Part shown: in pieces, positions 8,339 to 16,484 of the stretch | Layout: each line of letters starts with the position of its first letter | Position numbering within the stretch: the stretch's first letter is position 1 | Source: Phocaeicola sp. | GTDB taxonomy: Bacteria; Bacteroidota; Bacteroidia; Bacteroidales; Bacteroidaceae | DNA: 41,171 nucleotides | Direction of reading: 5' to 3' | Assembly (NCBI GenBank): GCA_020026225.1 | Contig: JAHHQU010000018.1 | Span: forward strand, 1 to 41,171 | Notes under the pieces: generated by a model | Database searches by the model: none | What the model was told of the DNA's origin: nothing | The model's input: only the letters and a program-made list of their open reading frames with translations | Translations under genes and position numbers: made by a program

Positions 8339-8716
8339 ATGTATTTATTATTCGTAACATTAATTGTTCTTGCAGCATTATTGATGTGTTTTGTTGTTTT
8401 GATACAAAATTCAAAAGGTGGAGGTTTGTCTTCTAGCTTTGCAGCTTCCAATCAGATTATGGGTGTTCGTAAGACTACAGATTTTATTGAAAAACTAACT
8501 TGGGGATTGGCTGCATTCATTGTAGCTGTAAGTATTCTTGCAGCTTATGCTATTCCTTCACATGACGAAGCTTCTTCTTCTGTTATCATGGAACAGGCTG
8601 TAAAAGAACAGGCAACAAATCCGTTGAATGCTCCTTCTGGTTTTGCAGCTCCTCAGACTGATGCTCCTGCAGCTACTCCTGCTGAAACACCAGCTGAACC
8701 TTCAAAGGAAAATTAA
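8339..8716 (+). CDS. secG: Preprotein translocase subunit SecG
   Basis: This 125-residue protein has the SecG layout: a membrane helix at about residues 1-21, a conserved cytoplasmic loop containing QNSKGGGLSSSF, and a second helix at about 53-74. The Ala/Pro/Thr-rich C-terminal tail (about 85-125) is longer than in E. coli SecG. SecG associates with SecYE and eases SecA-driven export. It is the last gene of the operon and is followed by a strong terminator. Confidence 0.92.
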   Translation: MYLLFVTLIVLAALLMCFVVLIQNSKGGGLSSSFAASNQIMGVRKTTDFIEKLTWGLAAFIVAVSILAAYAIPSHDEASSSVIMEQAVKEQATNPLNAPSGFAAPQTDAPAATPAETPAEPSKEN

Positions 8717-8739
8717 TAGTAAAGAGATATTAGTTGGTA

Positions 8740-8778
8740 AAGTCACTTCGGATTCTTATTCGAAGTGACTTTTTTTTG
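8740..8778 (+). terminator. Terminator after secG
   Basis: AAGTCACTTCG (8740-8750) pairs perfectly with CGAAGTGACTT (8761-8771) around a 10-base loop and runs into eight or more T residues. Confidence 0.9.
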
Positions 8779-8863
8779 CTTGTTTCTGATGATGTAGGAT
8801 ATGGGTTGAGAAATAGCGATAAAACGTTGGCTGTTGCACGGATGAACTCGTACGATACAGGGT

Positions 8864-8908
8864 ATAAAAAAAGCTCCGACTTTCATTGCTGAAGTCGGAG
8901 CTTTTTAA
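8864..8908 (-). terminator. Terminator of glnS, bidirectional
   Basis: AAGCTCCGACTT (8871-8882) pairs with AAGTCGGAGCTT (8892-8903). There is an A run before it and a T run after it, so it can stop transcription from glnS on the minus strand and read-through from secG. Confidence 0.85.
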
Positions 8909-8921
8909 TTTATGCTTTTAT

Positions 8922-10661
8922 TTATTTGTTGATCTTGCTCCAAGTATCTTTCAAAGAAACGGTTCTGTTGAAAATCAAGTGGTCAGGAGTAGAATCTTTA
9001 TCCACATTGAAATAGCCGATACGCTGGAACTGTAAGTAATCTAAAGGTTTAGCGTCAGCAAGGAATTTTTCAACGTAACATTCATTCAAAACTTCCAATG
9101 AATCAGGGTTGATCATTTCCTTCATAGCTTCCAATGGAGAGCAGTTCTTGGCTTCGCGGATTGCAGCCATCTCATCGCGTGGATTTTCAACTTTCCACAA
9201 GCGGTCGTACAAACGAACTTCAGCTTTGATGCAGTGGTTGCAGCTTACCCAGTGAAGAGTTCCTTTTACTTTACGGTTTGCTTCTGGCATACCGCTCTTC
9301 GTATTTGGATCATATTCTGCATATACTTCTACTACATTGCCGTTTTCATCTTTCTTGCAACCGGTACATTTTACGATGTATGCATTCTTCAAACGAACTT
9401 CTTTACCAGGAGTCATGCGGAAATACTTCTTCGGAGCATCTTCCATGAAGTCATCCTGTTCAATCCATAATTCACGGCTGAATTCAATAGTATGTGTTCC
9501 AGCTGTTTCATCTTCTGGATTATTGATGGCTTCCATTTCTTCTACCTTGTCTTCAGGGTAGTTGGTAATTACCAATTTAACCGGATGAAGAACTGCCGAT
9601 ACACGAGTAGAACGAACGTTCAAATCTTCACGTACGGCACTTTCAAGCAAAGCAAAATCATTCAATGCATCGTAAGTGGTATAACCAATCTTGTCGACGA
9701 AGTTGCGGATAGACTCTGGAGAATAACCACGGCGACGGAATGCACAGATTGTCGGCATACGTGGGTCGTCCCAACCGTTTACTAAACCTTCTTTCACCAA
9801 AATCAGAAGGTTACGTTTGCTCATCAAGGTATAGCTCAAGTTCAATTTGTTGAATTCATACTGATGAGGACGGTTGTCTTCAAGGTCCTTGCCGTCTTTT
9901 ACCCAATCTACGAACAAATCGTACAATGGACGGTGAGGAACGAATTCAAGTGTACACAAAGAGTGGGTAACACCTTCAAAATAGTCGCTCTGGCCATGAG
10001 TGAAGTCGTACATAGGATAAGCCTTCCAATGGTCACCGGTACGGTGATGAGGAGTTTTGACTACACGGTAGATGATTGGGTCACGGAAATGCATGTTCGG
10101 ATTAGCCATATCAATCTTGGCACGAAGAACCATCTTTCCTTCTTCAATTTCGCCGCTGTTCATCTTCTGGAAAAGCTCCAAAGATTCTTCGATAGGGCGG
10201 TTGCGGTAAGGGCTTTCAGTACCGGCTTGTGTAGGAGTACCTTTTTGAGCAGCGATTTCTTCAGCCGACTGTTCGTCAACATACGCTTTTCCCTGTTTGA
10301 TCAAGTGGATGGCAAAGTCCCACAATTGCTGGAAGTAATCAGAAGCGTAATATTCGTTGCCCCATTCAAATCCTAACCATTTGATGTCTTCTTTGATGGC
10401 TTCAACGTATTCTACATCTTCTTTGGTCGGGTTTGTATCATCGAAGCGCAGGTTACAAACGCCGCCATAGCGTTTGGCAATACCAAAGTCCATGCAAATG
10501 GCTTTAGCATGACCTATATGCAGATAACCGTTAGGTTCTGGCGGGAAACGAGTTTGAATTCTACCCCCGTTCTTACCTTCTTTCAGGTCTTTCTCTACAA
10601 TCTGTTCAATAAAGTTCAGACTTTTCTTTTCTGAACTCTCACTACTATTCATTTCTGTCAT
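8922..10661 (-). CDS. glnS: Glutaminyl-tRNA synthetase
   Basis: This 579-residue class I synthetase has PPEPNGYLHIGHAK with the HIGH motif at 48-51, the second signature LMSKRN (KMSKS equivalent) near residue 270, and the anticodon-binding beta-barrels at the C-terminus. It charges tRNA-Gln directly with glutamine. The start at 10661 was chosen because a TACTTTTG box lies 26 bases upstream; a second in-frame ATG is three codons inside. It is monocistronic, converges with the secG operon and ends at a bidirectional terminator. Confidence 0.96.
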   Translation of the reverse strand: MTEMNSSESSEKKSLNFIEQIVEKDLKEGKNGGRIQTRFPPEPNGYLHIGHAKAICMDFGIAKRYGGVCNLRFDDTNPTKEDVEYVEAIKEDIKWLGFEWGNEYYASDYFQQLWDFAIHLIKQGKAYVDEQSAEEIAAQKGTPTQAGTESPYRNRPIEESLELFQKMNSGEIEEGKMVLRAKIDMANPNMHFRDPIIYRVVKTPHHRTGDHWKAYPMYDFTHGQSDYFEGVTHSLCTLEFVPHRPLYDLFVDWVKDGKDLEDNRPHQYEFNKLNLSYTLMSKRNLLILVKEGLVNGWDDPRMPTICAFRRRGYSPESIRNFVDKIGYTTYDALNDFALLESAVREDLNVRSTRVSAVLHPVKLVITNYPEDKVEEMEAINNPEDETAGTHTIEFSRELWIEQDDFMEDAPKKYFRMTPGKEVRLKNAYIVKCTGCKKDENGNVVEVYAEYDPNTKSGMPEANRKVKGTLHWVSCNHCIKAEVRLYDRLWKVENPRDEMAAIREAKNCSPLEAMKEMINPDSLEVLNECYVEKFLADAKPLDYLQFQRIGYFNVDKDSTPDHLIFNRTVSLKDTWSKINK

Positions 10662-10687
10662 GGTAATGTCGTTTATTCTTTTGCTTG

Positions 10688-10720
10688 CAAAAGTAGTGAA
10701 TTCTTTGGGATATACCTAAA
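10688..10720 (-). promoter_or_regulatory. glnS promoter
   Basis: On the minus strand, TACTTTTG (10695 to 10688) matches the -7 consensus. TTTA (10720 to 10717) lies 21 bases upstream as a near-match to the -33 TTTG. Confidence 0.6.
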
Positions 10721-11019
10721 TCTTACCGCTTTTTACGATGAAATCTGAATCTTTAATTTTCTTATGAAGAATTATCTTCTGCTGCTTCTTGTAAATCGGG
10801 GTGGCTTTCGGGTGTTTCTCTATGTTGTTGATGCAATCAAGTGAAATTGAATACATCAATAGGAGGGTGTCTGTCCTTTTCTGTAAAAATTATGAAATCT
10901 TAAATTTTGTACATGTATAAAGACTTTTTTTCTTATTTTTACCGGAAATAAATCGTTAAATTCTTTAAATAGACGATAAAAATACAAATAATCGCAAAAT
11001 ATGTTTAATGACATCTTTT

Positions 11020-11148
11020 TATATTTGGTCGGTTAAAAAAAAGGCTTCATATTTGTGCCGTTATCCTGAAAACAATCTTTTTACCTTAAAAAAAACTAAT
11101 ACCTATTGAAAACTTTAAAAAAGGCTCTTTGTGAAAAGGGCCTTTTTT
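11020..11148 (+). ncRNA. Candidate small RNA with its own promoter box and terminator
   Basis: TATATTTG at 11020-11027 matches the -7 consensus, so a transcript would begin near 11034. About 115 bases later a perfect intrinsic terminator follows: AAAAAAGGCTCTTT (11117-11130) against AAAGGGCCTTTTTT, with one G-U pair and a T run. No gene upstream on the plus strand needs this terminator, because secG already has one and glnS runs the other way. No good -33 element was found and the body has little obvious pairing. Confidence 0.4.
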
Positions 11149-11150
11149 AT
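11117..11150 (+). terminator. Intrinsic terminator with no assigned gene
   Basis: A 14-base-pair stem (11117-11130 with 11135-11148) has a short GTGA loop and a six-T tail. Orientation is plus. It lies in the middle of the glnS-rarA gap and is the main evidence for a transcript here. Confidence 0.75.
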
Positions 11151-11419
11151 TTTTATATCTTTCCTTCTTTTCCTTCTATAATTAATATTTTTTAGGTTTT
11201 GGAAAATCGATAAATTGGAGCCTAATTTGAGGAATGATATTTGTGTTGTCTGCATCGCATCGTTCTGTGTGTACCCTGTGTGATTTGTTTAAGGTACGGA
11301 ATGAAATCTATACTCTTTGGATATAGTAGGGGGAATTCCTTTTTTATAGTTCGATGTAAGGCTTGTTGTATGCAAGACTGGTGCCCAATAGCATTGAGAT
11401 GTTCATAGATTGAAAGATA

Positions 11420-11453
11420 ATTGATAAAAGAACGTACAATTTAATTATCTTTG
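11420..11453 (+). promoter_or_regulatory. rarA promoter
   Basis: TATCTTTG at 11446-11453 is an exact -7 match. ATTG at 11420-11423 gives a 22-base spacer, slightly long for a -33 element. The ATG of rarA is 25 bases downstream of the -7 box. Confidence 0.6.
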
Positions 11454-11478
11454 TAGTGAAATAGAAAATGAAAGAGAT

Positions 11479-12750
11479 ATGGCACAACCGTTGGCAGAAC
11501 GTATGCGTCCGCATACACTTGATGAGTATATCGGACAGAAACATTTGGTAGGAGAAGGAGCGGTCCTGCGTAAGATGATTGATGCAGGTCGTATTTCTTC
11601 ATTCATATTATGGGGACCTCCAGGAGTAGGTAAAACCACGTTGGCTCAAATCATAGCCAACCGTTTGGAGACTCCTTTTTATACGCTCAGTGCCGTAACT
11701 TCAGGAGTCAAGGATGTACGTGAGGTTATAGAACGAGCCAAGAGCAATCGGTTTTTCTCTCAGCAAAGTCCAATCTTGTTTATCGATGAAATCCATCGTT
11801 TCAGCAAATCTCAGCAGGATTCGTTGTTGGGTGCTGTCGAAACGGGAGTTGTGACGCTGATTGGTGCTACTACAGAGAATCCTTCGTTTGAAGTGATTCG
11901 TCCTTTGCTGTCGCGTTGCCAACTTTACGTGTTGAAGTCATTGGAGAAAGAGGATTTGTTGGAACTGCTGCATTCGGCTATCCAGCGTGATGCCATCTTG
12001 AAGGAGAAGCACATTGAGTTGAAGGAGACGGATGCGATGCTTCGCTATTCGGGAGGAGATGCTCGCAAACTCTTGAATATTCTGGAATTGGTGGTAGAAG
12101 CAGATAATGAAGATCCGATAGTCATTACTGATGAGAAAGTGGTGGAACGTCTTCAACAGAATCCTTTGGCATACGATAAGGAAGGTGAAATGCACTATGA
12201 CATTGTTTCGGCGTTTATCAAATCCATTCGAGGGAGTGACCCCGACGGTGCGTTGTATTGGTTGGCTCGAATGGTAGAAGGAGGTGAGGATCCTGCTTTT
12301 ATTGCCCGACGTCTGGTTATCTCCGCAGCGGAAGATATCGGTTTGGCCAATCCGAATGCCTTGTTGCTGGCAAATGCAGCATTTGATGCTGTCATGAAAA
12401 TAGGATGGCCCGAAGGACGTATTCCTTTGGCTGAGGCTACGGTTTATTTGGCTACCAGTGCAAAAAGCAATTCGGCCTATGCTGGCATAAATTCAGCTAT
12501 AGAGTTGGTTCGCGAAACAGGAAATCTGCCAGTTCCTCTGCATCTTCGAAATGCGCCGACTAAATTGATGAAGCAGTTGGGTTATGGCAAAGACTATAAA
12601 TATGCTCATGCCTATAAGAATAATTTTGTAGAACAACAGTTCCTTCCTGATGAGATCAGTCAGACCAGAATCTGGCATGCTCAAGAAAATCCGGCAGAAG
12701 TCAAGTTGAAAGACCGGATGCTTCAGTTGTGGGGGGACCGATATAAATAA
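11479..12750 (+). CDS. rarA: Replication-associated recombination protein A (RarA/MgsA AAA+ ATPase)
   Basis: This 423-residue protein has the RarA signature throughout. It starts LAERMRPHTLDEYIGQ, with Walker A GPPGVGKT at 46-53, Walker B FIDEIHRF at 101-108, sensor 1 GATTENPSF, and the C-terminal tetramerisation region (RGSDPDGALYWLARM...). RarA (MgsA) is a clamp-loader-like ATPase acting at stalled replication forks with SSB. The length is normal for the family. It heads a probable operon with the 2-hydroxyacid dehydrogenase, which follows after 9 bases. Confidence 0.94.
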   Translation: MAQPLAERMRPHTLDEYIGQKHLVGEGAVLRKMIDAGRISSFILWGPPGVGKTTLAQIIANRLETPFYTLSAVTSGVKDVREVIERAKSNRFFSQQSPILFIDEIHRFSKSQQDSLLGAVETGVVTLIGATTENPSFEVIRPLLSRCQLYVLKSLEKEDLLELLHSAIQRDAILKEKHIELKETDAMLRYSGGDARKLLNILELVVEADNEDPIVITDEKVVERLQQNPLAYDKEGEMHYDIVSAFIKSIRGSDPDGALYWLARMVEGGEDPAFIARRLVISAAEDIGLANPNALLLANAAFDAVMKIGWPEGRIPLAEATVYLATSAKSNSAYAGINSAIELVRETGNLPVPLHLRNAPTKLMKQLGYGKDYKYAHAYKNNFVEQQFLPDEISQTRIWHAQENPAEVKLKDRMLQLWGDRYK

Positions 12751-12759
12751 CATTAGAAT

Positions 12760-13722
12760 ATGATGAAAATAGTTGTATTGGATGGATTAACTTTGAATCC
12801 TGGAGATTTGTCATGGAGTGCTTTGGAAGCATTGGGAGAAGTGACCGTATATGATCGGACATCACCGGCAGAGTTGATAGAACGTGCCTCTGATGCTCCT
12901 GTCTTGTTCACTAATAAGACGATTATTGACGCAGCGGCTATAAAAGCCTTGCCTCAGTTGAAATACATCGGAGTCTTGGCCACGGGATACAACGTAGTGG
13001 ACATAGAAGCAGCTCGTGAGTGTGGAGTCGTGGTAACAAATATTCCGGCTTACAGTACATATTCTGTTGCTCAGATGGTCTTTTCACATATCCTGAACAT
13101 CACTCAGCATGTTGATCATTATGCTAATGAGGTGCGTCAGAGAGTATGGAGTTCGCAGGCTGATTTCAGTTACACCAATACGCCATTGATAGAGTTGGCA
13201 GAAAAGAAAATTGGTATTGTAGGTTTGGGTCACACGGGAATGGCTACAGCACGCATTGCCTTGGGCTTTGGCATGGAAGTGTGTGCCTTTACCAGTAAGG
13301 AGGCATCGTCATTACCAGAAGGCATTCAAAAGGCTACTTCCATAGATGAGTTGTTCCAGACGTGTGACGTGGTAAGTTTACATTGTCCGCTTACTTCAGA
13401 AACGAAAGAACTGGTGAATGCTCGTCGACTTTCTTTGATGAAGAAGAGTGCCATCCTTATCAATACGGGACGTGGCGGATTAGTGAATGAAGCGGATTTG
13501 GCGAAAGCATTGGAACAAGGAGATTTGGCTGCTGCTGGATTGGATGTGATGGTTTCTGAACCGCCTGTTGCTGAAAATCCTTTGCTTAAACTTTCCAATT
13601 GCTACATCACTCCGCATATTGCTTGGGCTACAAAGGAAGCGCGCGTCCGCTTGATGAAACAGACGGTAGCCAATCTTAAGGCCTACCTTGAAGGCAAGAC
13701 TATTAATAATGTAGTGAAATAA
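12760..13722 (+). CDS. D-2-hydroxyacid dehydrogenase (hydroxypyruvate/glyoxylate reductase type)
   Basis: This 320-residue NAD(P)-dependent dehydrogenase has the Rossmann motif GLGHTG (155-160) and catalytic residues in family positions: Arg238 in NTGRGG, Glu267 in SEPP and His286 in PHIAWAT. The sequence resembles glycerate dehydrogenase/hydroxypyruvate reductase more than SerA, since it lacks a C-terminal ACT domain. It reduces a 2-keto acid to a D-2-hydroxy acid, but the exact substrate cannot be read from sequence. The first two codons are both ATG, so the start may be 12760 or 12763. It is probably co-transcribed with rarA. Confidence 0.9.
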   Translation: MMKIVVLDGLTLNPGDLSWSALEALGEVTVYDRTSPAELIERASDAPVLFTNKTIIDAAAIKALPQLKYIGVLATGYNVVDIEAARECGVVVTNIPAYSTYSVAQMVFSHILNITQHVDHYANEVRQRVWSSQADFSYTNTPLIELAEKKIGIVGLGHTGMATARIALGFGMEVCAFTSKEASSLPEGIQKATSIDELFQTCDVVSLHCPLTSETKELVNARRLSLMKKSAILINTGRGGLVNEADLAKALEQGDLAAAGLDVMVSEPPVAENPLLKLSNCYITPHIAWATKEARVRLMKQTVANLKAYLEGKTINNVVK

Positions 13723-13755
13723 TGATTTAAGAATACAACTAAAGTGGTAAACGTA

Positions 13756-14226
13756 ATGATGACTAAAGAAGAAAGAATTCAAAAAGCGGTAGCTTTATTT
13801 AAAGAAGGGTATAATTGTTCGCAGTCGGTAGTTGCTGCATACGCCGACTTGTATGGGTTTACTCCAGAACAGGCTTTTCTCATGTCGGCTGCATTCGGTG
13901 GTGGAATCGGTCGTATGCGTGAAACTTGTGGAGCTGCTTGTGGCATGTTTTTGTTGGCAGGTCTGGAAAAGGGAGCAGTCGATGGAAAAGATCGTCAGGC
14001 AAAGGGAGATACGTATGCCTTGGTGCAAGATCTGGCAGCTAAGTTCAAAGAAGAAAATGGTTCTATGCGTTGTGCCGATTTGTTGGGATTGTCTAAGAAA
14101 GAGCCTATCGTTTCAACTCCAGAAGAACGTACACAGAAGTATTATGCAAAACGTCCGTGTGCTATGATGGTAGAAACGGCTGCGCGTCTTTTCGGAGATT
14201 ACCTGGAGAGCATTCATAAATTGTAA
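13756..14226 (+). CDS. C_GCAxxG_C_C family protein (putative redox protein)
   Basis: About 156 residues from ATG 13756; the frame also opens at GTG 13744 and a second ATG is at 13759. It carries the spaced cysteine pattern that names the family: NCSQSV near the N-terminus, ETCGAACGMF in the middle (the C-GCAxxG-type core), then RCADLLG and RPCAMMV. Between them lies a glycine-rich helix cap (AFGGGIGRM). Families of this kind are thought to be redox or metal-cofactor proteins, but no function is established that I can name. It lies 33 bases after the dehydrogenase and may be in the same operon. Confidence 0.85.
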   Translation: MMTKEERIQKAVALFKEGYNCSQSVVAAYADLYGFTPEQAFLMSAAFGGGIGRMRETCGAACGMFLLAGLEKGAVDGKDRQAKGDTYALVQDLAAKFKEENGSMRCADLLGLSKKEPIVSTPEERTQKYYAKRPCAMMVETAARLFGDYLESIHKL

Positions 14227-14297
14227 CTGATACGCTCATTAATCCATTCATTCACCAGTTCTTTCAGTGAAAGAGTGATCTTGTGAGAATTTTTTAC

Positions 14298-14305
14298 TAA
14301 CTTTG
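14298..14305 (+). promoter_or_regulatory. -7 element of the winged-helix gene
   Basis: TAACTTTG matches TAnnTTTG. The transcript would start near 14312, giving a leader of about 60 bases to the preferred ATG at 14373. Confidence 0.55.
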
Positions 14306-14372
14306 CATAAAATTAATAAAGACAGCAATGAAGTGGAAGTTTTATTGCTGTCTGATAAAATTTGATGATATT

Positions 14373-14585
14373 ATGTTAGAAGAAAAAGCAGGCGTTATTG
14401 CCGGTAAAATTTGGGAAACACTGAATGGCAGTGAAGGAAAGACTCAAAAACAAATCAAGAAAGAAGCAAAGTTAATAGACAAGGACTTGTTTCTTGGTTT
14501 AGGATGGTTGCTTCGTGAAGATAAGATTGTGACTAGTGAAGTGAAAGTAAAAGATAAAGTTGAGTTATTCATCAAATTGAAATAA
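14373..14585 (+). CDS. Small winged-helix domain protein (DUF2582-like)
   Basis: A 70-residue protein beginning MLEEKAGVIAGKIWE, which is where homologues of this short Bacteroidetes family begin. The frame opens earlier, at 14328, but the extra 15 residues are Cys/Phe-rich and unlike the family. The pattern of helices ending GLGWLLREDKI followed by a two-strand wing (VTSEVKVKDKVELFIKL) fits a winged helix-turn-helix. It may bind nucleic acid, with role unknown. It is monocistronic, with its own promoter box and terminator. Confidence 0.8.
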   Translation: MLEEKAGVIAGKIWETLNGSEGKTQKQIKKEAKLIDKDLFLGLGWLLREDKIVTSEVKVKDKVELFIKLK

Positions 14586-14612
14586 GAGTAACTTCTCTTT
14601 TAAGGTATTTGG

Positions 14613-14650
14613 GCATCTGTAGAAATGTTTTTTCTGCAGATGCTTTTTTT
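14613..14650 (+). terminator. Terminator after the winged-helix gene
   Basis: GCATCTGTAGAAA (14613-14625) pairs with TTTCTGCAGATGC (14631-14643) with one wobble, followed by seven T residues. Confidence 0.9.
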
Positions 14651-14732
14651 ATATGGTTTAGACCAAAGAGAAGGCAGTGGAATTATAGATGACAGTTGAA
14701 GGGGAGGCCATAAAGAGTTGAGTAAAATTCGT

Positions 14733-14740
14733 TATCTTTG
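14733..14740 (+). promoter_or_regulatory. -7 element upstream of the AlkD-like gene
   Basis: TATCTTTG is an exact match. A transcript starting near 14747 would carry a leader of about 135 bases before the only in-frame ATG (14883), unusually long for this window. Confidence 0.55.
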
Positions 14741-14882
14741 TATATAGCATATTCGATATGAAACGATCATTGGGTTGCTAGCATATTTCCCGCAACTGAA
14801 GGAAAAGCTCCATCAGTTGGCAGCGGAGCGTAATCAGTACACTCATGCACAAGGAGAAAAAAGAAGGGAAGGATATAATCAG

Positions 14883-15599
14883 ATGAAGAAAAAAGAGTTT
14901 GAAATAGAAGGTCGGAGCATTCACGAAGAATTGCTTCGTTTGGCCGCTCAAGGAAATAAACCTTTTACGGAGAGCCTATGTCCGGGAGTGGAGCATATCT
15001 TGGGTATACGTATTCCGCTTTTACGAAAGTTGGCCAAGCAGATAGCGTGTTCCAATTGGGAAGATTATCTGGAAACAGCAGGGACTTATTATATGGATGA
15101 ACGCCTTCTTCAAGGATTGGTCTTGGGATATATACATCCCGATGAGGACCTTGAAAAATACCTTGCAAGGGTATCACGCTTCGTGAAGGTTATCAATAGC
15201 TGGGCCGTGTGCGACAGCTTTGCCTTTGCTGGAGGAAAGTCTTTCGTCCGCCGGAATGCACCTCGATTATGGGCCTACTTGAAAGAATGGATGCAGTCGA
15301 CTCAGGAATATGAAGTTCGTTTTGGAGTCGTAATGGCCATGAAATATTTTATTGATTCGGAACACCTGGCTGAGATGTTTCAATGCTTTGATCAAATCCA
15401 TCACAGAGGATATTACGTGAAGATGGCCCTTGCATGGGCTGTATCCGTTTGCTTCGTTTTTGATTCAGAACGCACATTCGCTTATTTGAAGCAGAATGCT
15501 TTGGATGATTTTACATACAATAAAAGCTTGCAGAAAATAGGGGAGTCATACCGCGTTTCATCGGAACAGAAACAGCGGATAAAGTTGATGAAACGTTAG
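14883..15599 (+). CDS. AlkD-like DNA alkylation repair protein (HEAT-repeat DNA glycosylase family)
   Basis: This protein has 238 residues from ATG 14883. Helical HEAT-like repeats run throughout (GIRIPLLRKLAKQIA; VRFGVVMAMKYFI). Residues matching the AlkD base-excision site are visible: a Trp-x3-Asp pair in NSWAVCDSF and a later Trp in ALAWAVSV. AlkD enzymes remove N3/N7-alkylated purines without base flipping. The frame is open upstream to TTG 14775, which would add 36 residues, but no ATG or GTG lies there. The leader contains two short ATG reading frames, the second overlapping this start codon by four bases. It is a probable single-gene unit. Confidence 0.82.
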   Translation: MKKKEFEIEGRSIHEELLRLAAQGNKPFTESLCPGVEHILGIRIPLLRKLAKQIACSNWEDYLETAGTYYMDERLLQGLVLGYIHPDEDLEKYLARVSRFVKVINSWAVCDSFAFAGGKSFVRRNAPRLWAYLKEWMQSTQEYEVRFGVVMAMKYFIDSEHLAEMFQCFDQIHHRGYYVKMALAWAVSVCFVFDSERTFAYLKQNALDDFTYNKSLQKIGESYRVSSEQKQRIKLMKR

Positions 15600-15619
15600 T
15601 TGGATTCGATGAAAAAAGT

Positions 15620-15627
15620 TATCTTTA
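15620..15627 (+). promoter_or_regulatory. Probable -7 element of the nitroreductase gene
   Basis: TATCTTTA matches the -7 consensus at all fixed positions except the last and lies 45 bases before the ATG at 15672. Confidence 0.4.
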
Positions 15628-15671
15628 ATTTTCAGTGAAAGAATTATTAATGTGCTAAATAAATATTATTT

Positions 15672-16319
15672 ATGAAACAGAAAAAGCATTGGGGACTGGC
15701 TTGTCTTTTGTCTATCTTATGTTCTTGTGGGCAACAGCATACCGCAGGAACGCAACCTGATCAAACCGTTTCTTCAACTATCCAGCAGAATCCGGTTGTA
15801 GAGACTATCATGGCACGCAGAAGTATTCGAAAGTACAAGAACCAGCCGATAGAGAGTGAGAAAATGCAGGAGATCATTCGGTGCGGTATCAATGCCCCTA
15901 ATGGAAAGTATCTGGAGTCGTGGGAGGTACGTATTGTGGACACTCCAGAGCTGATGGAAGAAATTCAGGTAGGATACAATGCTTATTTGGAGAAGCAAGG
16001 GCGTAAGTCGGGAGTTCATCCTTCGTATGGAGCTCCGGTCTTGATATTCATTGCGTATGATCCTACTTATGATTTGTCTCAGGTGGATTGTGGACTGTTG
16101 GGCGGAAATATGATATTGTCTGCCGAATCATTGGGATTGGGAACGTGCTGCTTGGGTGGATTGGTCCGTTACATCAATAGTCCCGAAGGTGCTCCTTTGT
16201 TGAAGCGACTGGATTTTCCAACTTCCCATCGTTTGCTATACGCCATTTCTTTAGGTTATCCGGATGAGCACCCGGCTGCCAAACCTCGAAATGCAGAGAA
16301 GGTGAAATTCGTCAAATAA
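15672..16319 (+). CDS. Nitroreductase-domain lipoprotein
   Basis: This 215-residue protein has a lipoprotein signal with lipobox LCSC (Cys19) and a short polar linker. The nitroreductase FMN-binding domain starts about residue 45 with ETIMARRSIRKY, followed by INAPNG and the LGLGTCCLGG segment. The family uses FMN and NAD(P)H to reduce nitro groups, quinones or related compounds. An export signal on this usually cytoplasmic domain is notable, because cofactor supply outside the inner membrane is not obvious. It could be an adapted member with another electron donor. No obvious operon partner. Confidence 0.85.
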   Translation: MKQKKHWGLACLLSILCSCGQQHTAGTQPDQTVSSTIQQNPVVETIMARRSIRKYKNQPIESEKMQEIIRCGINAPNGKYLESWEVRIVDTPELMEEIQVGYNAYLEKQGRKSGVHPSYGAPVLIFIAYDPTYDLSQVDCGLLGGNMILSAESLGLGTCCLGGLVRYINSPEGAPLLKRLDFPTSHRLLYAISLGYPDEHPAAKPRNAEKVKFVK

Positions 16320-16451
16320 AATGTAACTCTTTCGGGCGGATGGAAACGAATCTGTCGGGGAGTTTGGGCTGATAGCTTGAAGATAGGGAACTACATGAGA
16401 GGTTTGTTTTCGTTTCGTGTGCCTTCTAGGTAAAAATATCGAAACTTTTCG

Positions 16452-16459
16452 TACCTTTG
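16452..16459 (+). promoter_or_regulatory. -7 element of the HpaII-like gene
   Basis: TACCTTTG matches the -7 consensus exactly and lies 25 bases before the ATG at 16485. No clear -33 element is visible. Confidence 0.6.
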
Positions 16460-16484
16460 TTCCCTATAAAACCTGATATTGTTT

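Larger units (their letters stand above)
10721..11478. other. Long AT-rich intergenic region between glnS and rarA
   Basis: No credible protein gene is seen here. It holds a possible small RNA unit (promoter-like box at 11020, terminator at 11117-11148) and, at its right end, the rarA promoter. A 32-codon reading frame at 10822-10920 has nothing to support it. The remainder is low-complexity A/T sequence. Confidence 0.6.

Noticed and set aside
10822..10920. 32-codon frame in the glnS-rarA gap
   Set aside because: No promoter, no recognisable domain, no conserved look; too short to support.
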